NCBI RefSeq assembly: GCF_010435915.1
Contig: NZ_JAAFZH010000001.1
Span: forward strand, 310,001-374,000
Length of the DNA stretch: 64,000 nucleotides
Source: Spirosoma terrae
Lineage (GTDB): Bacteria > Bacteroidota > Bacteroidia > Cytophagales > Spirosomataceae
Direction: 5' to 3'
Below are positions 1-8,734 of this stretch, one piece after another. How positions within the stretch are numbered: position 1 is the first letter of the stretch; each line of letters opens with the position of its first letter. The notes under the pieces are model-generated. The model was not told where the DNA came from. It made no database searches and saw only the letters and a list, made by a program, of their open reading frames with translations. A program made the position numbers and the translations under genes.

Positions 1-1
1 T

Positions 2-274
2 GATACCGCAGATGGTGTTGAGCTATTCTGGCATCAGCCAGAAGAAGCAGAAGATGGCGACGGTGCCACTTACTACGTAGTGTATCGTTTTGAAGGTCGT
101 CGTCCTAAATTAAGGCTAAATGATCCGCGTTGTATTATTGCTCAGTGTATGGGTGAATCGACAACGCGTTTCATTGACAAGACGGCTGATCCAAAAAAGA
201 AATACACGTATGCGGTGACGGCTGTGGACCGACTTCACAACGAAAGCCAGGAAGTTACCGTAAAAGTCCGTTAG
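2..274 (+). CDS. C-terminal fragment of a protein ending in a fibronectin-III-like domain
   Basis: The reading frame is already open at the left edge, so only the last 90 residues of the gene are present. They read as a beta-rich module with a YYVVYRF strand, a FIDKT turn and a YTYAVTAVDRLHNES strand, the usual closing pattern of fibronectin type III domains. In Bacteroidota such a tail is common at the end of family-10-like glycoside hydrolases (GHL10/YngK type), which is my best guess for the full protein, but the catalytic part is outside the window. The stop codon overlaps the stop of the convergent ispH gene by four bases. Confidence 0.55.
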   Translation, partial: DTADGVELFWHQPEEAEDGDGATYYVVYRFEGRRPKLRLNDPRCIIAQCMGESTTRFIDKTADPKKKYTYAVTAVDRLHNESQEVTVKVR

Positions 275-1617
275 GAAAGAAACTCATTCATTACGTTGTC
301 GACCGGGCGGGTATTCGGAAAGAAACCAGCCAGTTTTAACAGAATGCCTTCTACGGTTGCATCAGGGCAGGAGGCTCCGCAAGTGAGCAAGATCGTGACG
401 GGTTCGTCAGAAGATTGGTCGAGCCGTGGAATATAGTTTTCGGTTATGACTTCCTGTTTGCTGTGGAAATCATAGTGTCTGATCAATCTGTCGGATAAAA
501 TCTTTTGCTCCGATTCAATAAAATAGGTCGGGAGTTTCTCTTCGCAAAGCTCAACAATATGCGACGTATTGGATGAGTTGTAGCCACCAGCCACTACGGC
601 AAAATCGGCTGGGTAGGTCAGCAAAGCATACGTAGCGTCCTGATTATCGTTGGTAGCGTAACAGAGCGTATCGCGTGTATTGGCAAAGTAAGGATCAACA
701 GAAGCACCATCTTCTAACTTGTGTTTCTGAATCATAACCTGCTTTAAATAATCGGCAATCCCCTGCGTATCGGAGGCCAGCATCGTTGTTTGATTGACCA
801 CGCCAATACGTTGTAAATCGCGGACAGGATCGAAACCGGCAGAATACTGCCCGGCAAATTCAGCGTAGAATTGTTCGGCGGGCGAATCGCCAGTGATATA
901 GGTGGCTAGTCGCTGAGTTTGGGCCATATCTTTTACAACAACCGTGGGCGCAGCTTCCTTACTATGTGAGAATGTTGCTCGTGTTTCTTCGTGGTTAGGC
1001 TTGCCATGAACAACAACGGTATAATCTTTCTGGCCAATCTGGCTCGCTTTGTTCCAAACCTTTTCTACGAAAGGGCAGGTTGTATCATACTTCTCTACGT
1101 TTAACCCGATTGATGATAGGGTATGCTGGGTTTCCAACGTAGTGCCAAAAGCGGGAATAATAACAATATCGTCCGGTTGTAATTCTTCCCACGGAATCAA
1201 CTGTCCCCCTTTGGTATCCATAATAAATTGTATTCCCCGACTCTGTAAATCAGCGTTCACGTCGGGGTTATGGATCATTTCACTAAGCAGAAAAATACGC
1301 TTGCCTGGGTTTTCTGCAATGGCTTTGTAGGCAATTTCAATGGCGTTTTCGACGCCGTAGCAGAAGCCAAAATGACGGGCAAGCAGGAAACGAACTGGGC
1401 CGAAATCAAGCAGCGTAGGCGTAAAATCACGTTTTAGTTTATCTCGCTTCCGACGAAATTCTTTTAAAGGAGTGATAATACTGCTACGGTAATAATCGGG
1501 AATATCGAATGATTTCATGATTTGCCAGTGAGCCAATGGTAAATAGCCAGCATACCAATGGGCATTTAATTGAAGAACAGCGTCGTTTAGAAGTTTGTTC
1601 GGTACAAAATTAACCAT
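271..1617 (-). CDS. ispH: 4-hydroxy-3-methylbut-2-enyl diphosphate reductase (IspH/LytB)
   Basis: IspH carries out the last step of the MEP isoprenoid pathway, reducing HMBPP to IPP and DMAPP with a [4Fe-4S] cluster in the cytoplasm. The three cluster cysteines are visible: C86 in GFCYGV, C181 in DTTCPFV and C319 in DTLCYAT. The substrate-binding segments EMIHNPD and VHGKPNHEET and the C-terminal LTCGASCPD motif are also present. At 448 residues it is longer than the roughly 310-residue E. coli enzyme, with about 75 extra residues before the first cysteine and an insertion before the third, as in the long plant/cyanobacterial class. It is divergent from the membrane protein gene at 1663, with 45 bp between the starts. 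The family assignment is secure. Confidence 0.95.
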   Translation of the reverse strand: MVNFVPNKLLNDAVLQLNAHWYAGYLPLAHWQIMKSFDIPDYYRSSIITPLKEFRRKRDKLKRDFTPTLLDFGPVRFLLARHFGFCYGVENAIEIAYKAIAENPGKRIFLLSEMIHNPDVNADLQSRGIQFIMDTKGGQLIPWEELQPDDIVIIPAFGTTLETQHTLSSIGLNVEKYDTTCPFVEKVWNKASQIGQKDYTVVVHGKPNHEETRATFSHSKEAAPTVVVKDMAQTQRLATYITGDSPAEQFYAEFAGQYSAGFDPVRDLQRIGVVNQTTMLASDTQGIADYLKQVMIQKHKLEDGASVDPYFANTRDTLCYATNDNQDATYALLTYPADFAVVAGGYNSSNTSHIVELCEEKLPTYFIESEQKILSDRLIRHYDFHSKQEVITENYIPRLDQSSDEPVTILLTCGASCPDATVEGILLKLAGFFPNTRPVDNVMNEFLS

Positions 1618-1626
1618 CAGTTCGGT

Positions 1627-1634
1627 TATATTTG
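1627..1634 (+). promoter_or_regulatory. Bacteroidota-type -7 box upstream of the membrane protein gene
   Basis: TATATTTG matches the TAnnTTTG -7 consensus of the phylum and lies 29 bp before the ATG at 1663. I see no TTG at the usual 17-23 bp distance, so this is a partial match. Confidence 0.4.
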
Positions 1635-1662
1635 ACTGATCACCTCCTACCTTCCTTTTATT

Positions 1663-2943
1663 ATGTCTGCGAATAGTATAGAGTCAACCGATCAATGGTC
1701 ATGGTGGCTTAGCGTTTTGTTTCGCTTTTTCTGTATTTACCTCTTGCTTTATATGTCGCCGTGGAACTGGCTTGGCGGTGTTCCTCTGTTTAGCCTTATT
1801 GCTGAGTATTACGGACTGGGAGAAAGCTGGTTAGTAAACCTTGGTAATACCTATATTTTTCATGTCAGGGACGTATTGGTGCCCTTAAATGGAAGTGGTG
1901 ATACGTCCTATGGCTATGCTCAATTATGCTTCTTTTTACTGACCGCCACAGTGGGTGCCGTAATCTGGAGTGTTTTCGACAAACGTAGCAATTATGACGT
2001 AGCGTATTACTGGTTGTTAGTAATTGTTCGGTACTACGTAGCTATGGTGTCATTGAGTTATGGCATCATAAAATTGTTTGGTCTCCAAATGATTTTTCCG
2101 TCGCTGAGTGCTCTGGCTACTCCGCTCGGCGATTTGCTACCCATGCGGTTTTCCTGGTATTTTATTGGCTATTCAACGCCCTATCAATTTTTTTCAGGAG
2201 CGGTTGAAGTCTTGGCGGGTGTACTCTTGTTATTTCGTCGGACCAGTACGTTAGGCGCTTTAGTTGCTGCGGGTGTTTTCCTTAATGTAATGGTGTTAAA
2301 TCTCTGCTACGACATCCCGGTTAAGCTGTTTTCTATACATATGTTTCTGTTCAGCAACTTTCTTTTGCTGGGCGATGCGAAGCGATTATTGGATTTCTTT
2401 TTATTTAACAAAGCAACCAAACCGGCAACTCGGCTGACGCTACCTAAACAGTGGATGAGAACCGGGCAGTTAGTTCTAAAAATCGCCTTTGCCATTCTGT
2501 TTTTACTACTCCCTCTTTATCGATCTTTTGATGGGGCAAGAGCAGCTACTAATCCGTCGACGTCACCAAAACTAACTACGGGCTTTTTTACGGTCGATCA
2601 ATTTCAGAGTAACGTAGCGGATAGTCTTCGTTGGAAAGACGTTGTTTTTGAACAAACTAACTCAGGCAGTATTCAGACTAGCGATACGTTGTTTCGGCAG
2701 CGCTATCGTCGTGGTTATTTCAGCTATTCAATCGATTCGCTGAAGCAGACGCTGGATTTTAAACGGTTTGCGAATGATTCGATCCCTTTATTTACGATGC
2801 ACTACGTAATGCCCGATACAAACAATATCGTTTTGCGGGGGAAGATTAGAAATGATTCTGTTGTTGTCGCTCTAAAGCGACAGAAACGACATTTTCAGTT
2901 GACTGAGCGCCAATTCCATTGGTTGTCAGAATCAAACCGATAA
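1663..2943 (+). CDS. Polytopic membrane protein, DoxX-like
   Basis: The 426-residue protein has about seven to eight hydrophobic segments in its first 280 residues, starting with SVLFRFFCIYLLLYM near residue 15, followed by a soluble C-terminal part of about 140 residues rich in Ser, Asp and Arg. The middle portion (PYQFFSGAVEVLAGVLLLF, then RRTSTLGALVAAGVF) resembles the core of DoxX/DoxD-type small membrane proteins, where a helix with Glu is followed by a short loop. The soluble tail would form an extra domain not found in simple DoxX proteins. I cannot assign a reaction. It is divergent from ispH and convergent with the GH3 enzyme, with only 10 bp between the stop codons. Confidence 0.7.
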   Translation: MSANSIESTDQWSWWLSVLFRFFCIYLLLYMSPWNWLGGVPLFSLIAEYYGLGESWLVNLGNTYIFHVRDVLVPLNGSGDTSYGYAQLCFFLLTATVGAVIWSVFDKRSNYDVAYYWLLVIVRYYVAMVSLSYGIIKLFGLQMIFPSLSALATPLGDLLPMRFSWYFIGYSTPYQFFSGAVEVLAGVLLLFRRTSTLGALVAAGVFLNVMVLNLCYDIPVKLFSIHMFLFSNFLLLGDAKRLLDFFLFNKATKPATRLTLPKQWMRTGQLVLKIAFAILFLLLPLYRSFDGARAATNPSTSPKLTTGFFTVDQFQSNVADSLRWKDVVFEQTNSGSIQTSDTLFRQRYRRGYFSYSIDSLKQTLDFKRFANDSIPLFTMHYVMPDTNNIVLRGKIRNDSVVVALKRQKRHFQLTERQFHWLSESNR

Positions 2944-2953
2944 AGCTATTCGA

Positions 2954-4477
2954 TTATAATTCAAGAACCTGCCCCAAAATATCGTCCAGGTATTCACGGG
3001 AATTAGCCAGGCGAGGAACTTTGTGCTGGCCGCCTAACTTGCCTCGCTGCTTCATCCAGGCGTAGAAAGTACCCCTTGGAACGATGTGAATGCGAGGTTG
3101 CTTTAACACCATATCGTTATAGCGTTTCGCGTCGTAATCAGAATTAATTTCCCGTAGCGTTTTATCAAGAACCTGATTGAAGAGTTGTTGATTGCTAGGA
3201 GCTTTGGCAAATTCGATTACCCACTCGTGGCATCCATTTGCTCCATTGCTCATATAAACAGGCCCAGCCGTATAGTCGGCAATAACAGCACCGGTGGTTT
3301 CGCAGGCGCGCGTAACGGCAATCTCGGCGTTTTCTACGATCACCTCTTCGCCGAAAGCATTGATGAAATGTTTTGTGCGGCCGCTAACTTTCAGGCGATG
3401 TGGGTAGAGCGACGTGAAACGCACTGTATCGCCAATTCTATAGCGCCATAAGCCTCCGTTTGTTGACACAATGAGTGCATAGTTCTTATCGAGTTCAACC
3501 TCATCGATGGTCAGCGCTTTGGGATGTACTTGATCGGCTTCGTGAGCCGGAATAAATTCATAAAAGATGCCGTAGTCGAGCATTAAAAGCATTTCACCAA
3601 CGCGTGTCAGATCATCCTGAATCGCGAAAAAGCCTTCCGATGCGTTGTACACCTCCTGATAGCGAACTATTTTTGACGGGAACACTTGCTGCTGAAACAG
3701 CTCGCGGTAGGGCTGGAAGTTGACCGCGCCATGAATAAAAACTTCAAAATTAGGCCATACTTCCAGAATGTTTGATTTGCCGGTACGCGCCAGAATCTTA
3801 TCAATAAGCACTAAACCCCATGTCGGTACGCCCAGCATACTGGTTACGTTTTCCTGCGACGTTAGTTCGGCCATTCGTTCCAGCTTGGCTTCCCACTCGT
3901 CCATAAGAGCAATATCAAGCGAAGGTGTACGAATAACCTGAGCCCAGCTAGGCAGGTTTTTCATCACAACAGCCGACACGTCACCGGCGGCACTGTTTTT
4001 ACCGTAAGGGTTTGAATGAAGGCTACCGCCAATCGATAAGCCCTTTCCTTCAAATGTAAGCGTACTGGGATTGTTGGCTACATACAGAGCCATCATGTCT
4101 TTTCCACCCTTAAAATGACTTTCGTCGAGTGATTCAGTAGTAACAGGAATGTATTTACTACGGGCATTCGTTGTGCCGGAAGATTTTGAAAACCAACGTA
4201 CTGGCGATGGCCATAGTACCTTATTTTCTCCGCGCATCACCCGCTCTATATAAGGAAATAGATCTTCGTAGCTCGATACAGGAACCTGCTCCTGAAAATC
4301 ACGGACACCACGTATCGACTTGTAGTGATGTTTCTTACCCCATTCTGTTCGGCAACCCGCCTGGATGAGTTGGCCAAAGACCTTTTGTTGCACCTCACCA
4401 GGGTGTTGCATCATTGCCTCGATACGTGGAATACGTCGTTGCAAAAGCCATTTTAGCGTAGTGTTCAGGAAGGTCAT
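2954..4477 (-). CDS. GH3 auxin-responsive promoter family protein (acyl-adenylating enzyme)
   Basis: The 507-residue protein belongs to the GH3 family, the ANL-type adenylating enzymes that in plants join amino acids to jasmonate or auxin. Visible landmarks are the N-terminal segment with TEWGKKHHYKSI, the phosphate-binding SKSSGTTNARSKYIPVT loop near residue 115, the EVYNASEGFFAIQ motif in the middle, YRIGDTVRF near residue 350 and KVSGRTKHFINAFGEEVI, all characteristic of GH3. Length agrees with bacterial members. Its acyl substrate and amine acceptor are unknown; in bacteria the family is present in scattered phyla and mostly uncharacterised. It stands alone between convergent and co-directional neighbours, so context does not reveal the pathway. 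Family confidence is high, function low. Confidence 0.88.
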   Translation of the reverse strand: MTFLNTTLKWLLQRRIPRIEAMMQHPGEVQQKVFGQLIQAGCRTEWGKKHHYKSIRGVRDFQEQVPVSSYEDLFPYIERVMRGENKVLWPSPVRWFSKSSGTTNARSKYIPVTTESLDESHFKGGKDMMALYVANNPSTLTFEGKGLSIGGSLHSNPYGKNSAAGDVSAVVMKNLPSWAQVIRTPSLDIALMDEWEAKLERMAELTSQENVTSMLGVPTWGLVLIDKILARTGKSNILEVWPNFEVFIHGAVNFQPYRELFQQQVFPSKIVRYQEVYNASEGFFAIQDDLTRVGEMLLMLDYGIFYEFIPAHEADQVHPKALTIDEVELDKNYALIVSTNGGLWRYRIGDTVRFTSLYPHRLKVSGRTKHFINAFGEEVIVENAEIAVTRACETTGAVIADYTAGPVYMSNGANGCHEWVIEFAKAPSNQQLFNQVLDKTLREINSDYDAKRYNDMVLKQPRIHIVPRGTFYAWMKQRGKLGGQHKVPRLANSREYLDDILGQVLEL

Positions 4478-4550
4478 ACTGGTAAATACGCATAAACTAA
4501 TCTGACGAGGTCAGATTCTGAGATAGAAACTTACGAAAGCACGAGTTAGT

Positions 4551-5441
4551 TTACAAACTACTTAACCGATTAGGATAGTCGGTAATCAATCCATCAACAC
4601 CCCAGCTTTTCAGCCGTTTTATATCACTCGGCTGATTAACCGTCCAGGGAATCACCTTAATGGTCAGCTCATGCAGGCGAGTAATTTTGCTCTTATTTAT
4701 CAATCGAAAATGAGGGCTATAAATATCAGGTTTGAAGCCTAGGTCGGCGATGTTCTTTTCTGGGCTTCGTAGGTTTTCTACTAAAGCTGACAAGCGGCAG
4801 TTTGGATAAGTGCCAGCTTTTATTTGCTGTTTCCAGTATTGCAGAATGTTAAAATCAAAGCTCTGAATGACAATACGTTCGTTTGATACGGTCTTTTTGA
4901 TCACTGCCTGAACCAGATTGCAGAAGCGAGCAGGCTCCGGCTGACTTTTATTATAATTGGATGGATTACTTTTTAGCTCAATACTATAAGAGAAGTCAGG
5001 TAAGTTTTTAGCCTTTTTGTATGATTCCAGGTGATGAATAACTTCGCTCAGTAAGGGTTTGTACGCTTTAATTTTTTCCTGCTCCGGGTAAGCTGCATTT
5101 CCGCGAGATCCAACATCGTATTGCCTGATCGTAGCGTAATCCATCTGATACAAAAGCAGGCTTTTCTGCTCTTTTTTATTTACCGGACTTCCATCGGGAC
5201 CCAGGCTGTAAGCAGCGCTGAAATAGGATTCGTGCGAAACAACAACTTGATTGTCTCTGGTTACCACAACATCCATTTCCAGCGTTGTGACGCCTAAATC
5301 CAGTGCTTTTTGAAACGCAGGAAGTGTATTTTCTGGCATTAATCCCCGACAGCCCCGATGCCCCTGTATGTCAAAATCTGCAGAGTCAGGCGGTGAAAAG
5401 GATCTGACTATCAGGTAAACTAGTAGAACGACTGATGGCAT
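4551..5441 (-). CDS. Glycerophosphodiester phosphodiesterase family protein
   Basis: The enzyme family hydrolyses glycerophosphodiesters to glycerol-3-phosphate and an alcohol. The protein is 296 residues long. After a short hydrophobic N-terminus (VVLLVYLIV, a likely signal anchor placing it in the periplasm) the GDPD barrel begins with GHRGCRGLMPENT, giving H28 and E37, followed by E55 and D57 in LEMDVVV and H70 in VVSHE, the metal-binding and catalytic set of the family. The C-terminal KVIPWTVNQPSDIKRLKSWGVDGLITDYP segment is the typical closing motif. It lies 73 bp upstream of the GH3 gene in the same direction and 104 bp downstream of the sigma-region-4 gene. Confidence 0.92.
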   Translation of the reverse strand: MPSVVLLVYLIVRSFSPPDSADFDIQGHRGCRGLMPENTLPAFQKALDLGVTTLEMDVVVTRDNQVVVSHESYFSAAYSLGPDGSPVNKKEQKSLLLYQMDYATIRQYDVGSRGNAAYPEQEKIKAYKPLLSEVIHHLESYKKAKNLPDFSYSIELKSNPSNYNKSQPEPARFCNLVQAVIKKTVSNERIVIQSFDFNILQYWKQQIKAGTYPNCRLSALVENLRSPEKNIADLGFKPDIYSPHFRLINKSKITRLHELTIKVIPWTVNQPSDIKRLKSWGVDGLITDYPNRLSSL

Positions 5442-5458
5442 AAACTGAATAGATACCT

Positions 5459-5499
5459 ACCCAAAAGTACACTTTCTTTTTAGAATGCACTTTTAGGGG
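5459..5499 (-). terminator. Imperfect hairpin downstream of the sigma-like gene
   Basis: Between the two minus-strand genes, cccaaaagtaca on one side and tgcacttttagggg on the other can pair with one or two interruptions. It could end transcription of the small sigma-like gene, but it lacks a clean U-run, so the call is weak. Confidence 0.3.
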
Positions 5500-5545
5500 A
5501 TGTCAAAACAGCTGTAGTATGTCCAATCTGTTGAGCTGCTATGGT

Positions 5546-5902
5546 TTAGTTTGAGAAGGCGGCCAGACCGGCAATCATGGCTTCGGTGCCAGCGTGTTGC
5601 CGTAAATAATCGCGCAGAAAGCGGCAGGCATGATAATACTGATTTTTGGCAGTATAGCTGGAAATCTGAAGTTGAGAGCCTATTTCATCATCCGTCAGAT
5701 TGTTTTCAGCGCGTAAAATGAATACCAAACGGCGTTCCGTAGAAAGCTGACGCAGTCCATTGAGCACTACCACACCATATTCACTCAGTACAGGCGCTTC
5801 TTCTACCGATGTTTGCGAATCGGATTGACTATTATGATGGCTAAGATGACGTAAAATAGCCCGTTTTTCATCGCGGAGCGTATTGATCATTTGGTGGCGC
5901 AT
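5546..5902 (-). CDS. Small protein with a lone sigma-70 region 4 helix-turn-helix
   Basis: The 118-residue protein has a polar N-terminal third and, from about residue 48, a sigma-70 region 4 type domain: LNGLRQLSTERRLVFILRAENNL, then DDEIGSQLQISSYTAKNQYY as the helix-turn-helix. There is no region 2, so it cannot bind the -10 element like a complete sigma factor. It could be a DNA-binding regulator, a remnant of an ECF factor, or a LuxR-like one-domain regulator. The 363 bp ahead of it contain repeated CGAAAC half-sites that could be its own operators. ATG at 5902 is used here; a second Met four codons on is also possible. Confidence 0.65.
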   Translation of the reverse strand: MRHQMINTLRDEKRAILRHLSHHNSQSDSQTSVEEAPVLSEYGVVVLNGLRQLSTERRLVFILRAENNLTDDEIGSQLQISSYTAKNQYYHACRFLRDYLRQHAGTEAMIAGLAAFSN

Positions 5903-6265
5903 AGCTGTTGAGAGATAGTTTCTACTTGGTTAAGCTCGTTTGTTAGTTAAGTAGACACGTTTCGAACAGGGGCTCGAAACGATAGTAAAAATTCTTATTT
6001 CTCGATTAGTGCTGTACTATAACAGAGATAATGCCATCGAAACATAGTTTCGTACGTTTCTTCGTCGTAGTTTTCGAACAAAGCATCCGTCTAGTTCTCT
6101 ATAATATTTTATAGATGACCAAACGGTTGTGTGACAATGCCAAGGCCAGAGTTAGGTGTACAAATGTACTAAGAATAGTTTCGATTAGGAAAAGAATATT
6201 TTTTATTTGTTGGGTGCAAAACGATAATTTTATCGGTCAAATTTACTTAAGCTCTTCCCGTTTAT
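5903..6265. other. Long intergenic region with repeated CGAAAC/GTTTCG half-sites
   Basis: This 363-bp stretch separates the divergent sigma-like gene and penicillin acylase gene. It contains an 8-bp inverted repeat at 5958-5981 (cgtttcga and tcgaaacg around an 8-base loop), a 6-bp one at 6038-6052 (cgaaac, ata, gtttcg) and another gtttcg at 6178. That makes five exact copies of the hexamer on the two strands. No convincing open reading frame is seen here; the short frame beginning at 6115 has no recognisable features and overlaps the start of the acylase gene. Confidence 0.5.
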
Positions 6266-8692
6266 ATGCGCTATCTGAAAGCTGCTATAGTTTCTCTACT
6301 AACTGTATTACTCATTTGGGGGTTGAATCGGCCTTGGGGCAGTGCTCCGGCTTTGGGTAGACTTTTAAGTCCGTTCGTTGGTTTCTGGCAAAATGCTGAT
6401 CCGTCAACAGGATCAGAGGACGAAATTTCGCTCGTTGGCACAAAGGCACCGGTAACCGTACTCATCGACGATATGGCCGTACCGCATGTTTTCGCGCAAA
6501 ATGATTATGATGTCTATTTTGCTCAGGGGTATCTTACTGCTCGCGACCGGCTCTGGCAAATGGAATTTCAAACCCACGCGGCTGCAGGTCGTCTTTCCGA
6601 AATTGTAGGAGAAAGAGCGCTACCACTAGATCGCTTCAATCGGGAAATCGGTATGTTGTATGGTGCTGAAAAAGCGTTGGAAGCTATGATGAAGGATGAT
6701 ACGTCGAAGCTGATAGTGGAAGCGTATACAGCAGGCGTTAATGCCTGGATTAAAAGCCTGAAACCTGCTCAATATCCTATCGAATACAAGCTTTTAGGCT
6801 ATTCTCCCGAACCTTGGTCGGCTTTAAAGTGTGCGCTTCTGTTAAAAGCTATGACGAGTACGCTGGCTAGTGGCGCTGATGATTTGCAAATGAGTAATGT
6901 CAGGCAGCTATTAGGCTCAGCTGTTACGAACGACCTCTTTCCCGATTATCCGGATCATAAAGATCCAATTATTCCCCCGGGAACAAAATGGGATTTTAAA
7001 CCAATACCTACGCCTAAGCAGCCGGATTCTGTAGCCGTAGATAACGGGCTTGCTATGAACTGGCCTGGTAGCAATCCGGCAATAGGTAGCAATAACTGGG
7101 CAGTTGGCGCCCAAAAATCAGCTACCGGCTATCCCATTCTGGCTAATGATCCTCACCTGACACTGAGTTTACCTTCAATCTGGTATCAGATTCAGTTGGT
7201 TTCGCCCACAATGAATGCCTGTGGTGTTTCCTTACCGGGTTCGCCTGGCGTTATTATTGGTTTCAATAAAGACATTGCCTGGGGTGTAACCAATGTGGGG
7301 GCCGACGTACTGGATTTCTATAAAATAAAATTTCGGGATGCGAAAAAGCAGGAATACCTACACGGCGGTGTTTGGAAACCTGTACGTCGCCGACTCGAAA
7401 TGATTAAGGTTAAGGGGCTGCCCGATGTTATTGATACAGTCTATTATACACATCATGGTCCTATTGTGAACCAAGGTGGTCAAAAGGGTTTTCGGGCAAA
7501 TATTCCGTCGGGATACGCTGCTCGCTGGATCGCTCATGAGCCTACCAATGAACTACACTGCTATTACATCTTAAATCGAGCTAAAAAGTATGATGAATAT
7601 GTACAGGCATTGGCGTATTATGGAGCACCTGCACAAAACTTCATATTTGCTGATGTCAATAAGGAAATTGCTATTTCTCCAAATGGAAAATTTCCGTTGA
7701 AATGGAAGGAACAGGGCAAATATCTGTTAGACGGTACTAACCCCGCCCACGATTGGCAAGGTTGGATTCCCCCAGCCCAGAATCCACGGGTTAGAAATCC
7801 GGCGAGAGGCTTTGTGAGTTCTGCTAACCAATTTTCTACTGATCCTACGTACCCATACTATATAAACTGGCAGTTTGCTCCTGCTGAACGAGGAATACGT
7901 ATCAACCAGCGTTTAGCGGCCATGAATAACGTTACGTCAGATAGTATGCGTCAGCTACAAAACGATTTGTATAATCTTAGAGCGGCTATGGTGCTACCTA
8001 AACTTTTGCCCGCTATTGCTGACTCCAAATTAAAAGGGGATCACGTTAAGGCGTTGGCGATGCTAAAAAGCTGGGACTACGAGAATGATACCAGTTCCAT
8101 TGGCGCAACCATTTTCACAGAGTGGAACCGACAACTGAGCGAAGCAATCTGGAAGGATGAATTAGATCGGGGAGATTCTGTTCTAACTCGCTTGCCAAGT
8201 TTTGATCGTACCCTACGATTAATTGAGCGCGATCCTCAATCGCATTGGTTCGATAATGTTAAAACAAAAACTATCGAAACATTGCCAGATATAGCCACAA
8301 CTAGTTTTATGGCTACCTGTGATACGTTGGCAAAAATGCATGGCCCTATTGGTGCATCCTGGGCATGGGGAAAACATAAAGCTACATCTATTCGCCACCT
8401 TGTTCCCGGTTTGGATGCCTTTAGTGCTTTAAATGTGCAGATAGGAGGTGGTAGTGGTATTGTAAACGCTACTACCGAACGTACTGGCCCCTCGTGGCGG
8501 ATGGTCGTTGAATTAGGGCCAACTCCTAAGGCATATGGCGTTTATCCGGGAGGGCAGTCTGGCAACCCAGGAAGTCCAAACTACCAGAATATGATTGAAA
8601 CATGGCGCCAGGGTCAGCTCAAGGAACTGGTATACTTGCAGTCAGTACAAGACAAAAATTCTCGCTTAAAACGGAAAATAACGCTCAAATAA
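6266..8692 (+). CDS. Penicillin acylase family protein (Ntn hydrolase)
   Basis: Penicillin acylase-type enzymes are periplasmic Ntn hydrolases that cleave amide bonds, including those of beta-lactams and acyl-homoserine lactones. The 808-residue precursor has a hydrophobic N-terminus (residues 4-20, export or anchor), an alpha-subunit region starting with VTVLIDDMAVPHVFAQND and QGYLTARDRLWQME, and the cleavage site GSNNWAVG where Ser275 would become the N-terminal nucleophile of the beta subunit. ANDPHL, then PGVIIGFNKDIAWG and the ANQFS segment follow as expected. The C-terminal YPGGQSGNPGSPNYQN motif is typical. The natural substrate is unknown. A small membrane protein gene follows 42 bp downstream and may be co-transcribed. 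Confidence 0.93.
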   Translation: MRYLKAAIVSLLTVLLIWGLNRPWGSAPALGRLLSPFVGFWQNADPSTGSEDEISLVGTKAPVTVLIDDMAVPHVFAQNDYDVYFAQGYLTARDRLWQMEFQTHAAAGRLSEIVGERALPLDRFNREIGMLYGAEKALEAMMKDDTSKLIVEAYTAGVNAWIKSLKPAQYPIEYKLLGYSPEPWSALKCALLLKAMTSTLASGADDLQMSNVRQLLGSAVTNDLFPDYPDHKDPIIPPGTKWDFKPIPTPKQPDSVAVDNGLAMNWPGSNPAIGSNNWAVGAQKSATGYPILANDPHLTLSLPSIWYQIQLVSPTMNACGVSLPGSPGVIIGFNKDIAWGVTNVGADVLDFYKIKFRDAKKQEYLHGGVWKPVRRRLEMIKVKGLPDVIDTVYYTHHGPIVNQGGQKGFRANIPSGYAARWIAHEPTNELHCYYILNRAKKYDEYVQALAYYGAPAQNFIFADVNKEIAISPNGKFPLKWKEQGKYLLDGTNPAHDWQGWIPPAQNPRVRNPARGFVSSANQFSTDPTYPYYINWQFAPAERGIRINQRLAAMNNVTSDSMRQLQNDLYNLRAAMVLPKLLPAIADSKLKGDHVKALAMLKSWDYENDTSSIGATIFTEWNRQLSEAIWKDELDRGDSVLTRLPSFDRTLRLIERDPQSHWFDNVKTKTIETLPDIATTSFMATCDTLAKMHGPIGASWAWGKHKATSIRHLVPGLDAFSALNVQIGGGSGIVNATTERTGPSWRMVVELGPTPKAYGVYPGGQSGNPGSPNYQNMIETWRQGQLKELVYLQSVQDKNSRLKRKITLK

Positions 8693-8734
8693 ACGGAGCG
8701 GCTTCTAATACATTCAAGATAGCATACAGTATCT

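Noticed and set aside
6115-6360. 81-codon frame before the penicillin acylase gene
   Set aside because: Cys/Ser-rich with no family signs, and it overlaps the signal sequence of the acylase in another frame.
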